NCBI GenBank assembly: GCA_019321725.1
Contig: CM033119.1
Location: forward strand, 16,938,694-17,002,693
Reading direction: 5' to 3'
DNA: 64,000 nucleotides
Source of the DNA: Paulownia fortunei
Lineage: Eukaryota; Streptophyta; Magnoliopsida; Lamiales; Paulowniaceae
The notes beneath the pieces are model-generated. The model did no database searches, was not told where the DNA came from, and saw only the letters and a program-made list of their open reading frames with translations. Made by a program: the position numbers and the translations under genes. Positions 49,561-61,585 of this stretch are shown in pieces; within the stretch, counting starts at the first letter, position 1; each line of letters begins with the position of its first letter.

Positions 49561-51660
49561 CCTACACACCCCTTGGTTGGGTGGTGGTAGTTGGTCATAT
49601 CAATGGATTACAGCCCAAAACCCACATCTTACTTAACCATTTTACTTCCAGAAAATCACCAATCAACTGTTTTTTTTTTTTTTTTTATTTAATGTTTTTA
49701 TTTCATATTTTATTTTATAAATATATATTAAATATATATAATTTATATTATATATTTTTTATATTTGATATGCATTTATAACCTGAAAAATAAAATAAAA
49801 TAAAATATTAAATTCAAAAAGAGGGTCTAAAAGAATTACTGAAATGAGTTCAAATGAAAGAAAAAAATCTGTTGATAAGTAATAACCAAACTTTCATCTC
49901 TATTTCTTATCCATTTTTTTAAAAGGCAAAATGTTGGGGAAGGATAACATAAAAATAATATTTTTCACTGGTTTTATATTATAAAATCATTAATGTCTCT
50001 AACTGTAGTTGTAACCTCTTATTATAGTGAGAACACATTGTGTGGAAAATTTATAAATTGTAACTAATCAATAAATTCTTTTAAAAATAAGGAGAAGTAA
50101 TAAATCGATGATTATATTAATAGTTATATATAACATTACCCACTCTTAAAATAAATCATTTAAATTCAAATTCTTCCATCACAAAATGAAATTGATCACT
50201 AAAATAAAAATGAGTTCAAAATCATATGCTTTGTTTGATTCTTTTTTTCCAAAACTTATTTCTTTCTCTCAAAATAAAAAAAAACTGTGTTTGGGGATTA
50301 AAGTTTGGGAACATGTTTTAATTCTCAAAAATATTTATAAATTATTATTTAAATTAATTAATCATAAATCCTACCATATCTGATTATAATAAAATAATAT
50401 CGACATGACATTTATATTAATCACAATAAAAATAATATTAATAAAATATTTATAATTGAAAAAATATCATAAAATACATTACATTATATTTTTCAGTAAA
50501 ATACTCAAAATACATTTTCAAAATATCTTTCCCAAAATATAAAGCCGTAATTTTTTATAAAATTATAATAAACCAAATCAGATGTACCACCACTTGCTTC
50601 TTGTCACTAAAAATAGTTTTAAAAATTTCATATATACTAAAAATTCTATCCCTTCACTTTATATTTTGGGGTCATCAACATCAGAAAGTAGCTCTACTGC
50701 ATGCTCCCATACTTTTTATTTTTCTGTATGTATATATATTTCAATCAGAACAAAAGGGACCAAAGAACCCTTTATTGGGACTCAACAACCATTTCTCCAT
50801 TCATCTTGTGGGTGCATGGGCTACCTTCACACCGTACCTTGTAGCTGATTGGACCACTCCACTCTCCTCTTTAAGATATAATCAAAATATATGATTTTTT
50901 GTTTTTAAATTAATGTGGTTCGATTTATTTTTTTAATTGATTATATATATATGTGATATTTTTAAAATATATATATATTTTTAGAAAGTTTTAATTTATT
51001 ATTTTTTTAAAAAATATTTTTAATATTATTAAAATAATAAAATATATTTAACGGATTTTATCCACTAAGTTTGGAGTTCAAGGTCCGAATCCTAAAAATT
51101 TAAGATATGGGCTTTGACCAAATCCTTAATTAAAGCCATATTTAGATTTTTTTATTTTAATTTAGTTTTTTTTATTTTGTATTATGCTTTATCGATGCAT
51201 AATAAATATATATTTAAAAATTATTTTATACATTTAATATATATTTATGATATAAAATATAATTTCTTGAGCTCTTTAAGAATTATGATTAATTAAGTTA
51301 AACTTAAGGTTAGGCAGAAGTAGAGTGGATCATGGACATTAACATGTTGAGCCATGGAGGTAGATTTTCACTCCAGCTGTGAGCTACCGATCCCTTTCAT
51401 TGTGCCTCTTGGGCCCATGTAGTAATCAAATATTAGTAGCTTGTACACATTAATAATGTTTGTCTGTATAATTATGGGAGGGTTTTAAAGATACTACTCA
51501 TTATTATGCCTAATTTAAAGTTATTAATTTTTAACAACTTACATCAGTTGCCATGACCATAATGAATTTGTAATCATGACTGACAAGGGACAAACCCATC
51601 CCCCCCACCCACCACCCCCCACCCTCAACCCCATTGTTCATGCAACATTTTCATTTTTAT
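49561..51660. other. AT-rich intergenic DNA
   Basis: No gene is seen. The stretch consists mainly of A/T homopolymers and (AT)n microsatellites. Confidence 0.55.
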
Positions 51661-51669
51661 AGTTTTTAT

Positions 51670-51969
51670 ATTCCAAGTTTACTACTGTCATTCTTTTCTT
51701 TAATTTTTAAATAATTATTTCAATTAAAATAATAACACAAAAATCAGTAAAACTTTCAATTTTCAAACTATTATATAAAACTCCATAGAAGTCGCTTAAG
51801 AATTAATGTTATTCTTCGACAGATCAAATGCAATAGATTTAATTCACAAATTATGTATGAATTATAGAACGTGGTATCTTTCATCATCCAATTTTTAATT
51901 TAATAATATTAACTCAAACGAGAATGTTGCATTAAATCCATCTAACAATATTATATGGGACGGAGGGAT
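51670..51969. mobile_element. Possible Stowaway-like MITE
   Basis: The right end GGGACGGAGGGATTA (51957-51971) is the typical Stowaway terminus. The proposed left part resembles the interior of the element at 2088-2315, but its exact left end is lost or diverged. Confidence 0.35.
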
Positions 51970-51971
51970 TA

Positions 51972-52800
51972 CGATGACACGAGATGTGTGTGCATGCATA
52001 TTAGCACCTACACATTAGCAAAGAAAATGCCCACATTAATTTAAGACATAAAAAGTACTTATTTCCATATTATTTGAAAGATGAAGGCTCAAGTCATTTC
52101 TTGACCATAGTTTATTAATTAAACTTCGTATTATATTTGTATAATATATATATTTATAAATAATTAAAAAATATTTTTATTTTTTATACATTAATTATTT
52201 TTATATTTTTTTATTATAATTTTCAATAAATATTTATAATATACTCGTACGTATTAAATACCAAACTTTTCTCGTTTACTACTTAACTATAGACTTCCAC
52301 AATCACAACCCACTCAAGTACAAAAATTTCACCAGTTGGGACGGAACCCATTAAAGATAAACTGAGATATTCCCCCCCCAACTGCAGTTCTCCTCAGCTG
52401 GTTTTGTCTGGTGAAGTTCCATGAAATCTCACTACTCTTGCTTAAAGCAATGCTGCAATCTTTTGCACTTACTCTGAGTATGAAGCCAAGCAACATTAAT
52501 TACTCTTACAGGCAATTGGCATCTGGAACAGTTCCATTCTATGGGAACCATTCATCACTTAAAAACAGAGTTTCTTACACATTGACATCATGACCAAGAA
52601 CAGTTCGACGTACACAACTGATGCATGCAAAGCAGCTCATGCAACAAGTCAAAAGTTACAGCCATGTTCTGTCGGATAATGATATCACTAAGCTCTTAAC
52701 TAAGTGTGAGGATCATCATTTCAAATAGTAATTCAAATTGGTTATTCCCCAATTTATTTTACGTTTTAATTTGTGGATTCTTATTACAAGATTTTTTTGT
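51972..52800. other. Intergenic DNA
   Basis: No gene is recognised. 52370-52690 is less AT-rich but has no frame with family motifs. Confidence 0.4.
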
Positions 52801-52809
52801 TATATTTTA

Positions 52810-53880
52810 GGATTAATTACAGGGAAGTTCCATAAGGTTTTGTTCAATAAACTTCTATGTAGTATGTCAGAGTTACATTTACCTTCCATAAAACTTTGCG
52901 TCCTTAAAAAACTCGTAACGTTTTAGATAAATTAACTCAATTATCCTTTATCAAAGATTACACAAACCTGAGGTTTGTCTAATATATAAAGACCTCCCCT
53001 ATGATATATCAAATTACAACAATCTCCCATGAGATTTGTTAAATATACAAATAGGCCCCTTATAATTTATCAAAAAAAAAAAAAAAGAGGATCGAAATAC
53101 CGAAGCATTAGAAGCCAACTCAAACAAGCCTGTATTTAAACTTAAATTCAGGTTGGTGACAGTATCTATAAATCCACTCATATTTGGATTGACGCTCTTT
53201 TACTTCTGTTCATTTCCTCCTCCACATAATGATTGAGAGAAGGCGATCCATAGTGGTAATAGGGACAAGTGAACGTGGCAATCTAAAGTTTAAGTTTAGG
53301 AGGGAAAAATAATAATTTTTATTTAAAAAATACAAACAATTCATTATTTTTTTTTAATTTTAATTTGTGGTAGAAAATAAAAAAATTATGTTAAAAAATA
53401 ACTAATAAGGTGAAAGAAAATTATATGTATGCTTTATTAACTTTATATATCATAATTTTTTTAAGAATATCATCAGAATTATATACATTTAGAAAAATAT
53501 GATATTTTCGCTGCACTTTTGAAATATTAAAAAAAAATTATAATATATTAAAGTGTACTCATTGTACGACATAGAGTAATTTCAATAGTTATGATAAAAA
53601 AAAACAAATGTTAAACCTCAGGGAAGAATTTTAAATTGGACAAACTTTAGGAGGCATTTGTGTAAAAAAAAAACAAAAAAACACAAACTTCGGGGATATT
53701 AAACCTCAAGGGAGAATTTTAAATTGGACATACGTTATGATGAGGGCAAAATTAAATTTTCACTAGTTACTTGTGCTGTTGTCACTCCGTCAAGGCAATA
53801 TGACAGAAAAGGGGGAATTCTTAAACTGATATTAAACCTTAGGGGATGTAAATGTAATTGAACATATCAAATAGGAAAAT
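52810..53880. mobile_element. Dispersed repeat with 'cctcag/gggaattt' units, class uncertain
   Basis: The left part begins GATTAATTACAGGGAAGTTCC and contains repeated 'acctgaggtttgtctaat' and 'tcccatgagatttgtt' phrases. On the right the phrase 'ttaaacctcagggaagaattttaaattggacaaac' occurs at 53611 and again, slightly changed, at 53699, with a third weaker copy at about 53832. The left phrases are roughly the complement of the right ones, so this may be a long-TIR (Mutator-like) element. No transposase is visible. Its class is my inference. Confidence 0.4.
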
Positions 53881-53899
53881 GCATATATATATTAGAGAA

Positions 53900-54970
53900 A
53901 CCATAAAAGCTTCCCCTTAGCTAACGCTATATTTCATGGTCAAAAACATCCAGAAAACCAGAAGTTAAAGCTCAGTCAATAGTTAGTTGGAGGAGCCAAA
54001 CAAGTCTTATAAAACTTTGCTCTCTTGACTTATTCAAATGAGAGTGGTGGAACCACCGCAGAAAGACGGTGGAGCTCCACCGGTGGTTTGGAACATGGAA
54101 ATCTTTGCCAATTCTCGTCTCATTCTTTATTCGTCCAGGACAATTAGCTTAAAAGTCATTTGATACAAGAATCTATAGTCACGATCAGGTCCAGGGCCAT
54201 CACTCCTTTTGCCTTTTACAAAACTACCTAAGAGAGCACGGCTTTTATCATCATCACAATCCCATCTTTTTCTCCTCACAATCCTATTCAACAAAAGATG
54301 CATCAAATTGACTATTCCCCATTGTGATTTTTCAATAAAATTATTTAAGAGCTAAGATTAAACTCAATAAGTCGGTTGTTATTCGCCGAAGTTTGTATAT
54401 CATGAACCATTATTCTTCTAGCATCGATGGAGACGAATAAAGTTGTCCCTTGATTCCTTCAACTTTCGGAACAAGGTGTAAAGGAAAAGAAGAGAAATAT
54501 GAAGATTAGCTCATCCCTCCACATTTCACCTCCTCAAAAAAAGGGGTTTCCAAAGATGTCTCTCTAATGTCAGTTTCCTGAATTTATAAGACAGCTCCAT
54601 TATCCCAAGTATCAGACATGTTTTCACCAACTTAAATGTTACCTCTAACATGGAATCAATAAAATAGTCGTGCATAAATATCCAGGGCCAACCCATAAGA
54701 CAATAGGTAGTACAATCATTTTCCTGTCTCAACAAATAAATAAACATGCAAGGCCGGTCCACTTATATCTGCCACATTGAAAAACGGTGTCACCAGGGCC
54801 GCTGAATCCAATAAACATCAATTCTACCCACAAGCACAACAAAATTCAATACTTCTAACTATTAGCTGTCCATATTGAATACTATATTATAAGCCCAATC
54901 AAGAAGCCTCTAGTAATGCCCAAGTCACAGCCTTACTTCAATATCAACATCAGGAGAAACCGTCTTTAAG
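53900..54970 (-). other. Downstream region of the DCL gene
   Basis: About 1 kb of less AT-rich DNA after the DCL stop codon. It is probably a long 3' UTR and downstream sequence. A 78-codon frame at 54762-54526 has no recognisable motif and I do not call it a gene. Confidence 0.35.
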
Positions 54971-54975
54971 AAAAT

Positions 54976-56248
54976 TCAACCACTGCCACGTTTAAAATGC
55001 TCTCTTATGAATTTTTCTCCATGAGAAGGGTACTTATCTCGGATGTAGGCTCGTAGACACTTTTGGTAGGAGAAGTCTATCCATCCACCATCAGTTCTTA
55101 CAACAAAGAGGCACCTTGAATGTCTGAACTGGGGATGCCGATCAACCTTCATAAAAGTGACATAGTTTTAAGATGGTATAGTGTATGATAGAAATTGCCA
55201 GTTGGCTTAACAGGCGACATTTAAAGTCCATCATTAATGATATCACTCTATGTTACAACAGTTATTGTGTCTTTGTTTCAAAGAACTAGCATCTATTCAT
55301 GGCAATGAATTAGTGGAACTAACAACGAATTCAATGCTGATATACACTTCATCCATGAATGCAACGAACTGCATAAGGTAAAAGAACATTATACATACAT
55401 GCTTGCCAAGTTGTTTACCAGGTTACCCAAGAGAAAGATTCATCTAAAGGACACTGCCCTCCTAAGAAAAAATATTAGCAGATAATCTTCTAAAAAAAAA
55501 TTATTAGCCTCATTTTGGAGGAAAAGAAAACAAAAATTGGTGTGTGTATAAAAATCAAATGAGATCTCAAAGTCAAGGGGCATTGCTATTGCTAAATAGT
55601 CAACTTGCTTACTTCTTTTTCATTGATGACAACATGCAGAACAGAGAATGTGACTAAAATATAAATGAGCAAGATAGAGTCAGATTACTTTTGTGCCGAC
55701 AGTTGATTTTAGCCGACGACTTAATAGACATAGCATTATTTTCAACTAAAGCGAGACATCAAAGCACTTGAAAGAAAGACCATATTCAGTTCCCAACAAG
55801 CGAATGGCTTCGAAAACTAGTCCACCAAAAACAGAATACCCTTATGCAACTCAATTTGAACACTTTAAAACCAAGAATTATAAAAATCCAACATCATCTA
55901 ATATACATGTATATGACTTCTAATCTAGTCATTCACAATTGAAACTCTAAATAGTAGTTGCTTTAGGTAGGAATTGGTAGAAATGTACATATTATGAAAC
56001 CAAATGCAAATGAATTGAACACATGTAAAACAAGCATATTCTCTTGTGCTATCATTATGACAACAAATTAAATAAAAAATTGCAGGTTAATAATTGAGAC
56101 AGCAATTAGTCTATTAAACAAAATGAAACTGACCATAATCGAATCAAGTCCACAACCAATCTTATCTTCAGAATGAGGATGATGCGCAAGAAGCTTATCT
56201 ACCACAGCTTTCTCATCTTCTGGGGTAAGACGTTCTCCATCCATATAT
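54976..56248 (-). CDS. DCL: DCL / DUF3223 protein, last two exons only
   Basis: Two terminal exons: 56248-56134 and 55146-54976, separated by a 988-bp GT-AG intron. They encode about 94 residues, the complete DCL domain. Exon A gives YMDGERLTPEDEKAVVDKLL, then AHHPHSEDKIGCGLDSIM. Exon B gives VDRHPQFRHSRCLFVVRTDG, then GWIDFSYQKCLRAYIR and a basic end (EHFKRGSG). These are hallmark blocks of plant DCL homologues. Tomato DCL is a chloroplast protein needed for plastid development and plastid rRNA processing. The exon begins in codon phase 2, so at least one upstream exon, with the transit peptide, must exist. None is visible up to 64000, and the DNA in between is transposons. I infer that the gene continues beyond the window with an intron of at least 7.7 kb, or that its 5' part has been lost. 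DCL domains also occur at the C-terminus of Pol V subunits, but this sequence fits the stand-alone type better. Confidence 0.85.
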
Positions 56249-56759
56249 CTGGCAGAAAGAAGATACTTGGTCAATGGGCCTCAAGACTTGGTACATAAAT
56301 AATGCAGTGACAATTATGATAGGGAAAAAAAATGTTTTTTTAAAATAGTAGAATCATCACAAGGGGAAAATGGAAAATATTGTATGAGCATAACACTGGT
56401 TTCTTTGAGATGGAAAAATGACGAGAAAAAGGAAACAGATATTAGTATTGCCAAATTGGGTTAATGGATACCACAGAAGTATAAATATAACAATTTTTTA
56501 GTGCAAGCTTAGAAGCATGGTTTTATTCTACACATCCTTCTCAAGCAGAAGCTAGGATTCTGGTGGGTTCTAAATGATGTTTTCGGCCAGTTTCTCTTGG
56601 TCATCATTGTACATTAGTCATCTTTTACAATAACTTATTTGTTTATTTATATTAATGATGAGATGAAATAAATCACCTACAATCAGACTCTTCCCATTGA
56701 CAATTCCAAAAAGCCAGTGAAACTATCATAGCCTCTCTCCAAATTAAAACGGCCTTGAT

Positions 56760-57116
56760 ATCATTCAGCAGAATTATAGATGAGGTTCTTGAAAATTTTT
56801 ATTTTTTTCAATTCAACTCTTTTACAAAATATGCATTCAAAGTCTAGTTTTTTCTTTGTATCTAACTCAACCTTGTCTTTAATTTTTTGCAACGCATGCA
56901 CTATATCTCATATAATTTTTTCATATTGTAGAAAGTAGTTATTTAAGGTACTATTGCTTGAAACGCCTCTTTTAGGAAAATATTTGGTAAAACACAATTG
57001 ATCATCAGCAAGAGACATATCCATCATTCCTTGAATAATTTCTTCATCAATAGGTTGATTCCATCACTGCACCATTTTCACTAAAAAATTCAAAATGTGC
57101 TCATGCATACTGCTAA
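56760..57116 (-). mobile_element. Pogo/Tigger-like transposon, left copy, 3' part
   Basis: On the minus strand this matches the plus-strand stretch 63100-63400 of the right copy. Shared blocks include 'gagcacattttgaatt', 'tgtgttttaccaaat', 'ccttaaataactactttc' and 'aaggttgagtta'. It is the C-terminal end of the left copy, cut off from the rest by the insertion at 57117-59990. The terminal inverted repeat is not recognisable here. Confidence 0.7.
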
Positions 57117-58222
57117 CTAGAGTTGATCATGGTGCAATTTGTGTTTTTTCTACTAATTTCAAACCGAATTGTCATGCGTAGTTTTATTAAAGATTAGTGC
57201 GGTTTTGAGTGATTTTAACCAACAATGATAAAATGATCAAATAAAAGCAAAAAAATAATTTCTTAGGATATTAACAAAATATTTAAATTGACATAACAAT
57301 GACTGTCTTCAAAATAGATGACTGAGTGAAATTAGTGATGGTTAGGGCTGTAAATGAACCAAATTGCTCGCGAGCTTTAATGAGATCAATTAATAACTTT
57401 AACGAACCGAGCTCGAAAATTTTATCGAGTCGAGCTTGAGCCTAGAAGTATTTGGCTTGTTAGTTCGCGAGCCTGCTCCTTTATACATTCGTGAGCTCAA
57501 ACTCAGCTCGTTTATATGCTCGCAAGCCTAAACTTGAGTTCGGCTCGTTTATATACTCACGAACCTATTCGCGAGTCTGGCTTGTTTGATAAGTTCACAA
57601 ACATATTTACAAGCGGCTCATTTAGAAGTTCGATAATAGGCTTGATAAAATTATAAAAATTATATGCTCGTGAGCCTGAGCTCGAGCTCGACTCATTTAT
57701 ATATTCACGAACCTATTCGCGAGCTTGGCTTGTTTAATAAGTTCACAAACATGCTCGCAAGTGGCTCGTTTAGAAGTTCAATAATAGGCTCGATAAAATT
57801 ATAAAAATTTTAAACACAAAGTTTTCCAATGGAATCGAACACAATACCTTTGAAGAAAAGGTGAAAACTCACACCATTGAGCCAACTACATTTTTGTATA
57901 ATCAAACATATTAAAATATTCTTTAAGGACTAACATAATCAATAAATAAAATTTAATGCAAATCTTATAATGGTATATTTAGAATAATTAATTAAAAAAT
58001 TATATATAACCAAGATAATTCATAAAATAAGAATATAAATTTAGAATAATTAATAAAATTAGATTAATCAAATAAAACCAACTCTTATTATGATTTAGGA
58101 AACATCTAGAGTATGACCTACTTGAAATTAATAAATTTCTCTATATTTAAAATATTTAAAAATAAGGATATAAATAGAGAATAATAAATTTAGATTAATC
58201 ATAATATGTAATAATTGTAAAT

Positions 58223-58434
58223 TTAGATAGTTGTTTCGCTTTAAAATTTAAAAACATAAAAATATAAATATGTAATAATATACTTAGTCTAATCAACTAA
58301 AATTCAATTCTAAATCTTAGGATGATAAACTATACTAATAAACTAAAATTTTATATCTTAACTATATTTAAAATAATTCATAAATTGAGAATTTCAATTA
58401 ATAATAATAAGCGTAGATTAAAATATAAAATAAA
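58223..58434. repeat. Internal direct repeat of the hAT-like element, copy A
   Basis: It starts TTAGATAGTTGTTTCGC and is nearly identical, with few changes, to 59091-59303. Confidence 0.85.
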
Positions 58435-59090
58435 TAATTAAATTTCAACTTAAGATAATTCATTAAAATAAGATTAAATTTAGAATTATAAGTTCATTTT
58501 AATTTAACAAAATATACCTGTCTCCGAATTCATGTCATTCAACGATATTTTTTCGATCTTTTTTGTATTATATGCGAATAAAATTCGAATCATGCATTAT
58601 TATGAATATCGAATAATACCTGCACACGCTTTTCTACTATGCTCTTCACCGGTGATTAGTATATAAAAATAAAATTATATGGGAATAGAAATGAATTTAG
58701 GAATGTTGAATGAATTTGCTGCATTTAAAATATTTAACAATAAGAATATAAATAGAGAATAATAAATTTAGAGTAATTAAGAAAAAACTCAATTCTAAAT
58801 TCTAAGATGATAAACTATAATAGTCAACCAAAAATTTTTATATACTACCTACACTTTACATCATTTATAAAAAAATCAAGTTAATAATAATAAACTTAGT
58901 ATAATAAGCAAAATTTAATAATATACTATAGAACCATGATTTAGAATAATTAAATAAAAAATAAAAGTCAAACTTAAGATAATAAATAAAAAATAAGATA
59001 AAAGAAGAATAAAAATATAAAATAATAAAATAAAAACTAATCAAATATCATACTTTAAGAAAATACATTTAGATTAAATTAGTTAGAAGA

Positions 59091-59303
59091 TTAGATAGTT
59101 GTTTTGCTTTAAAATTTAAAAAACATAAAAATATAAATATGTAATAATATACTTAGTCTAATCAACTAAAATTCAATTCTAAATCTTAGGATGATAAACT
59201 ATAATAATAAACTAAAATTTTATATATAAATTATATTTAAAATAATTCATAAACTAAGAATTTCAATTAATAATAATAAACGTAGATTAAAATATAAAAT
59301 AAA
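59091..59303. repeat. Internal direct repeat of the hAT-like element, copy B
   Basis: It starts TTAGATAGTTGTTTTGC. The pair lies in the same orientation about 870 bases apart. Confidence 0.85.
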
Positions 59304-59806
59304 ATGTGTTGTTTTCTATTTTTTGAAATGAAATGTACTTATCGAGCTCGAGTTCGAGCTCGATTATATGCTTAACAGCTTGAACTCGAGCTCGATTTTA
59401 TGCTTAACGAGCCGAGCTCGACCTAAGCTCGTTTAACATACTAAACGAGTCATTTTCAAACTGAACTCGAGCCGTTCGCGAGCTTAATAATTTTCAAATA
59501 AACCGAGCTCAAGCTTAATTATAAAAGCTCGAATCGAGCTCGAGCCGAGCTCATGAAAAATTCAAATGAGCCGAGCTCGAGCTTTTTCCTGTTCGGCTCG
59601 ATTACAGTCCTAGTCCTAGTGATGGTGAAGGGAGGATGAGAGCTTGAAATTTAAGAGAAGTTGGTGAATGTTGAGCGGAAATTGAGAGCTTGACAAGAAG
59701 TAAAGTGGGAGGCTGACTGCTAGGTTTCGGTTGATCTGAGTTGGCCAGCCAGTCAACTAATATAACTTAAGTACTATGAACTTATACATTATGGGGTGGT
59801 TTGGTC

Positions 59807-59830
59807 GGGGGGGGGGGGGGGGGGGGGGGG
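59807..59830. repeat. Poly-G run, 24 bases
   Basis: The longest homopolymer of G or C in the window. It lies just right of the hAT-like element. Confidence 0.95.
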
Positions 59831-59990
59831 TCGCAATTTAATTGAATTCCAAAGCGCTAGTGCAGTGCGGTTTTAACTTAAATTTAAGAACAGTGGATCT
59901 TGTACCAAATTAATAACAACAATGCTTGCATTGCAATGTACTTCAGGTAGTTTTTTAAATTTTATGATCGGCACTACCGTAGACTAGACA

Positions 59991-61482
59991 ATATTATCTT
60001 TCATCTTCACCAGCTGCTTGTGCAGTAGCCACACCTTCACCTAAACGGATTTTTCAATGTTGAAAATAATTTGCAAGGGTTGTTGTATTCACATTAATGT
60101 TCCAAATCATACTAATAAAATTAATAGCCTTCAATATGCTAATTTTTTCAGAATTTGTTATTCCTGTCTCACCCTTCCAAGATGCTAGAATAAAAACGTC
60201 AATAATGAATTTTTAATACTCGAATAATCCCAACATCACATGGTTGAATCTTTAACGTTGTATTAGGAGGCAAGAAAAATAGTTCAAAAATTTTCAACCC
60301 TTCAATAACCTTTGGATGGGTTGGGTAATTGTCCACTAGAAGGAGAACTTTTGTACAATTCAATCTCTTATCAAACCCCAACAAAACAACTCTGTGATCT
60401 AGTCATCCATGCTTGCTTTCATTTTCGCTCAATAATGACAATTAAGATTGCTCATATTCACATTTTTTAAACATCTAGATTATCAAACTTACCAATTATC
60501 TGAAGTGGTACTTTGTCTAATTCTTTCCTTGTACTTCTTGTGTCCTTCCAATTGCTTTGAGCAAGTGAATGATTTGTTTCCTCATACTTCTTGCGTCCTT
60601 CCAATTGTTTTGAGCAAGTGAATGATCTGCTTCTAAACGATAAAATAAATCTGTTTAATCCATAATGTAAATATCCTTCTAATGAAATTGGTCTACTTTA
60701 GTTCGTATACTTGGTAAAGTGGTTTCAATATTCTCCGTGACAACTAAATCATTTTCACCATATCTTCGATAAGACTTAATTCCATGTCTGCCTTGAAATG
60801 TTCTAGCCAATCACTTGAGAAGTTAAATTCCAAATCAGTATCGTGGTACATTTTTTGCTAAAACTCTTTTAGCTTGATTTGGATCATTTCTCCAGTCATA
60901 TTCACTTTCTCTCGATATTGGAGAAACCACTTCTATAATACCTTTTTTAAGTCAGAATATTTCGCTGATTTGTGGTTCCTAACATTGCTATTCTTCATCT
61001 TATTTTACAAATATTTTGTTGACCTTTTAAGAGTATTTGATATTGTTAATTAGCTGGAGGAGAGTTGAAACTTTTATTGGAGCTATTGTTGCAAATCCTT
61101 TTGACTTAAAGAGAGATGCTTATTTTTATACTTACAAAATGCTCTCCTTATCCCATCGGTCAATATAATTTTTTTACTCTTTTCATTGCTTACAAGCCAT
61201 GAAGAAAAGGAAGAACATTTTAATGATTTCGAATCTAAAAAACATTAATAACTATTTATAGAGTTGATGTTTTACTATGTATTTGAAACACTTCATCTTC
61301 CATGCTATAAAATTTGAAAAATACATTTATTATATGTCCAAATATTTACTAACATTCATAATTAATTTACTTATACATTAATTTTGGGCTTCTATGCATG
61401 TATATAACAATAATTATTTCTGTTTTTTTTTTAATAAACCATATGCAATGGTCTTTTTTATTTATAACTCATACATGAATCT
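59991..61482 (-). mobile_element. Pogo/Tigger-like transposon, left copy, 5' part
   Basis: A decayed minus-strand transposase gene. The preserved piece (60384-60199) reads LLLVDNYPTHPKVIEGLK, then FFLPPNTTLKIQPCDVGIIR. This is the DDE endonuclease core of the pogo/Tigger/jerky branch of Tc1-mariner transposases, including the second catalytic Asp (VDN). Further on, ATAQAAGEDE-type sequence ends at the insertion boundary near 59990. Frame breaks are frequent, so it is not active. It forms the left arm of an inverted repeat with 61556-63130. Confidence 0.75.
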
Positions 61483-61585
61483 TAGTAAAAGAAAAGATAC
61501 AAGTTTAAAAGTTTTATGTTTTAATTACTTTTGTACATGAACCTTTTTTTTTGTCAAGATTCATGCATAAGTTATAAATAAGAAA
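61453..61585. repeat. Centre of the pogo inverted repeat
   Basis: 61453-61482 and 61556-61585 are inverted repeats, about 26 of 30 positions complementary, around a spacer of about 73 bases. Beyond them the arms continue outward (for example AGAAGCCCAAAATT on the right and its complement on the left). No terminal inverted repeat is present at the junction. Confidence 0.75.

Larger units (their letters stand above)
57343..59618. mobile_element. Non-autonomous hAT-like transposon, 2.28 kb, with 8-bp target duplication
   Basis: The element begins TAGGGCTGTAAATGAACC and ends ATTACAGTCCTAGTCCTA, the last six bases being a slipped repeat of GTCCTA. GTGATGGT is duplicated exactly outside both ends (57335-57342 and 59619-59626). 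An 8-bp duplication and a TAGGG start fit the hAT superfamily. About 500 bases at the left end and 270 at the right end are packed with GAGCTCG/GCTCG motifs. The interior is very AT-rich, codes for nothing, and contains a direct repeat of about 212 bp (58223-58434 and 59091-59303) plus a weaker third copy (about 58721-58920). Confidence 0.8.
57117..59990. mobile_element. Foreign DNA splitting the left pogo copy
   Basis: About 2.9 kb absent from the matching place in the right copy. Its edges (57117-57342 and 59627-59990) carry 'gtgcggtttt' phrases that suggest a decayed element of its own. It contains the complete hAT-like element at 57343-59618 and a run of 24 G (59807-59830). ACTAGA occurs at both boundaries and might be part of a target duplication. 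Confidence 0.5.

Noticed and set aside
54526..54762. 78-codon minus-strand frame downstream of DCL.
   Set aside because: It lies in the probable 3' UTR, is rich in hydrophobic residues by chance, and matches no family I know.
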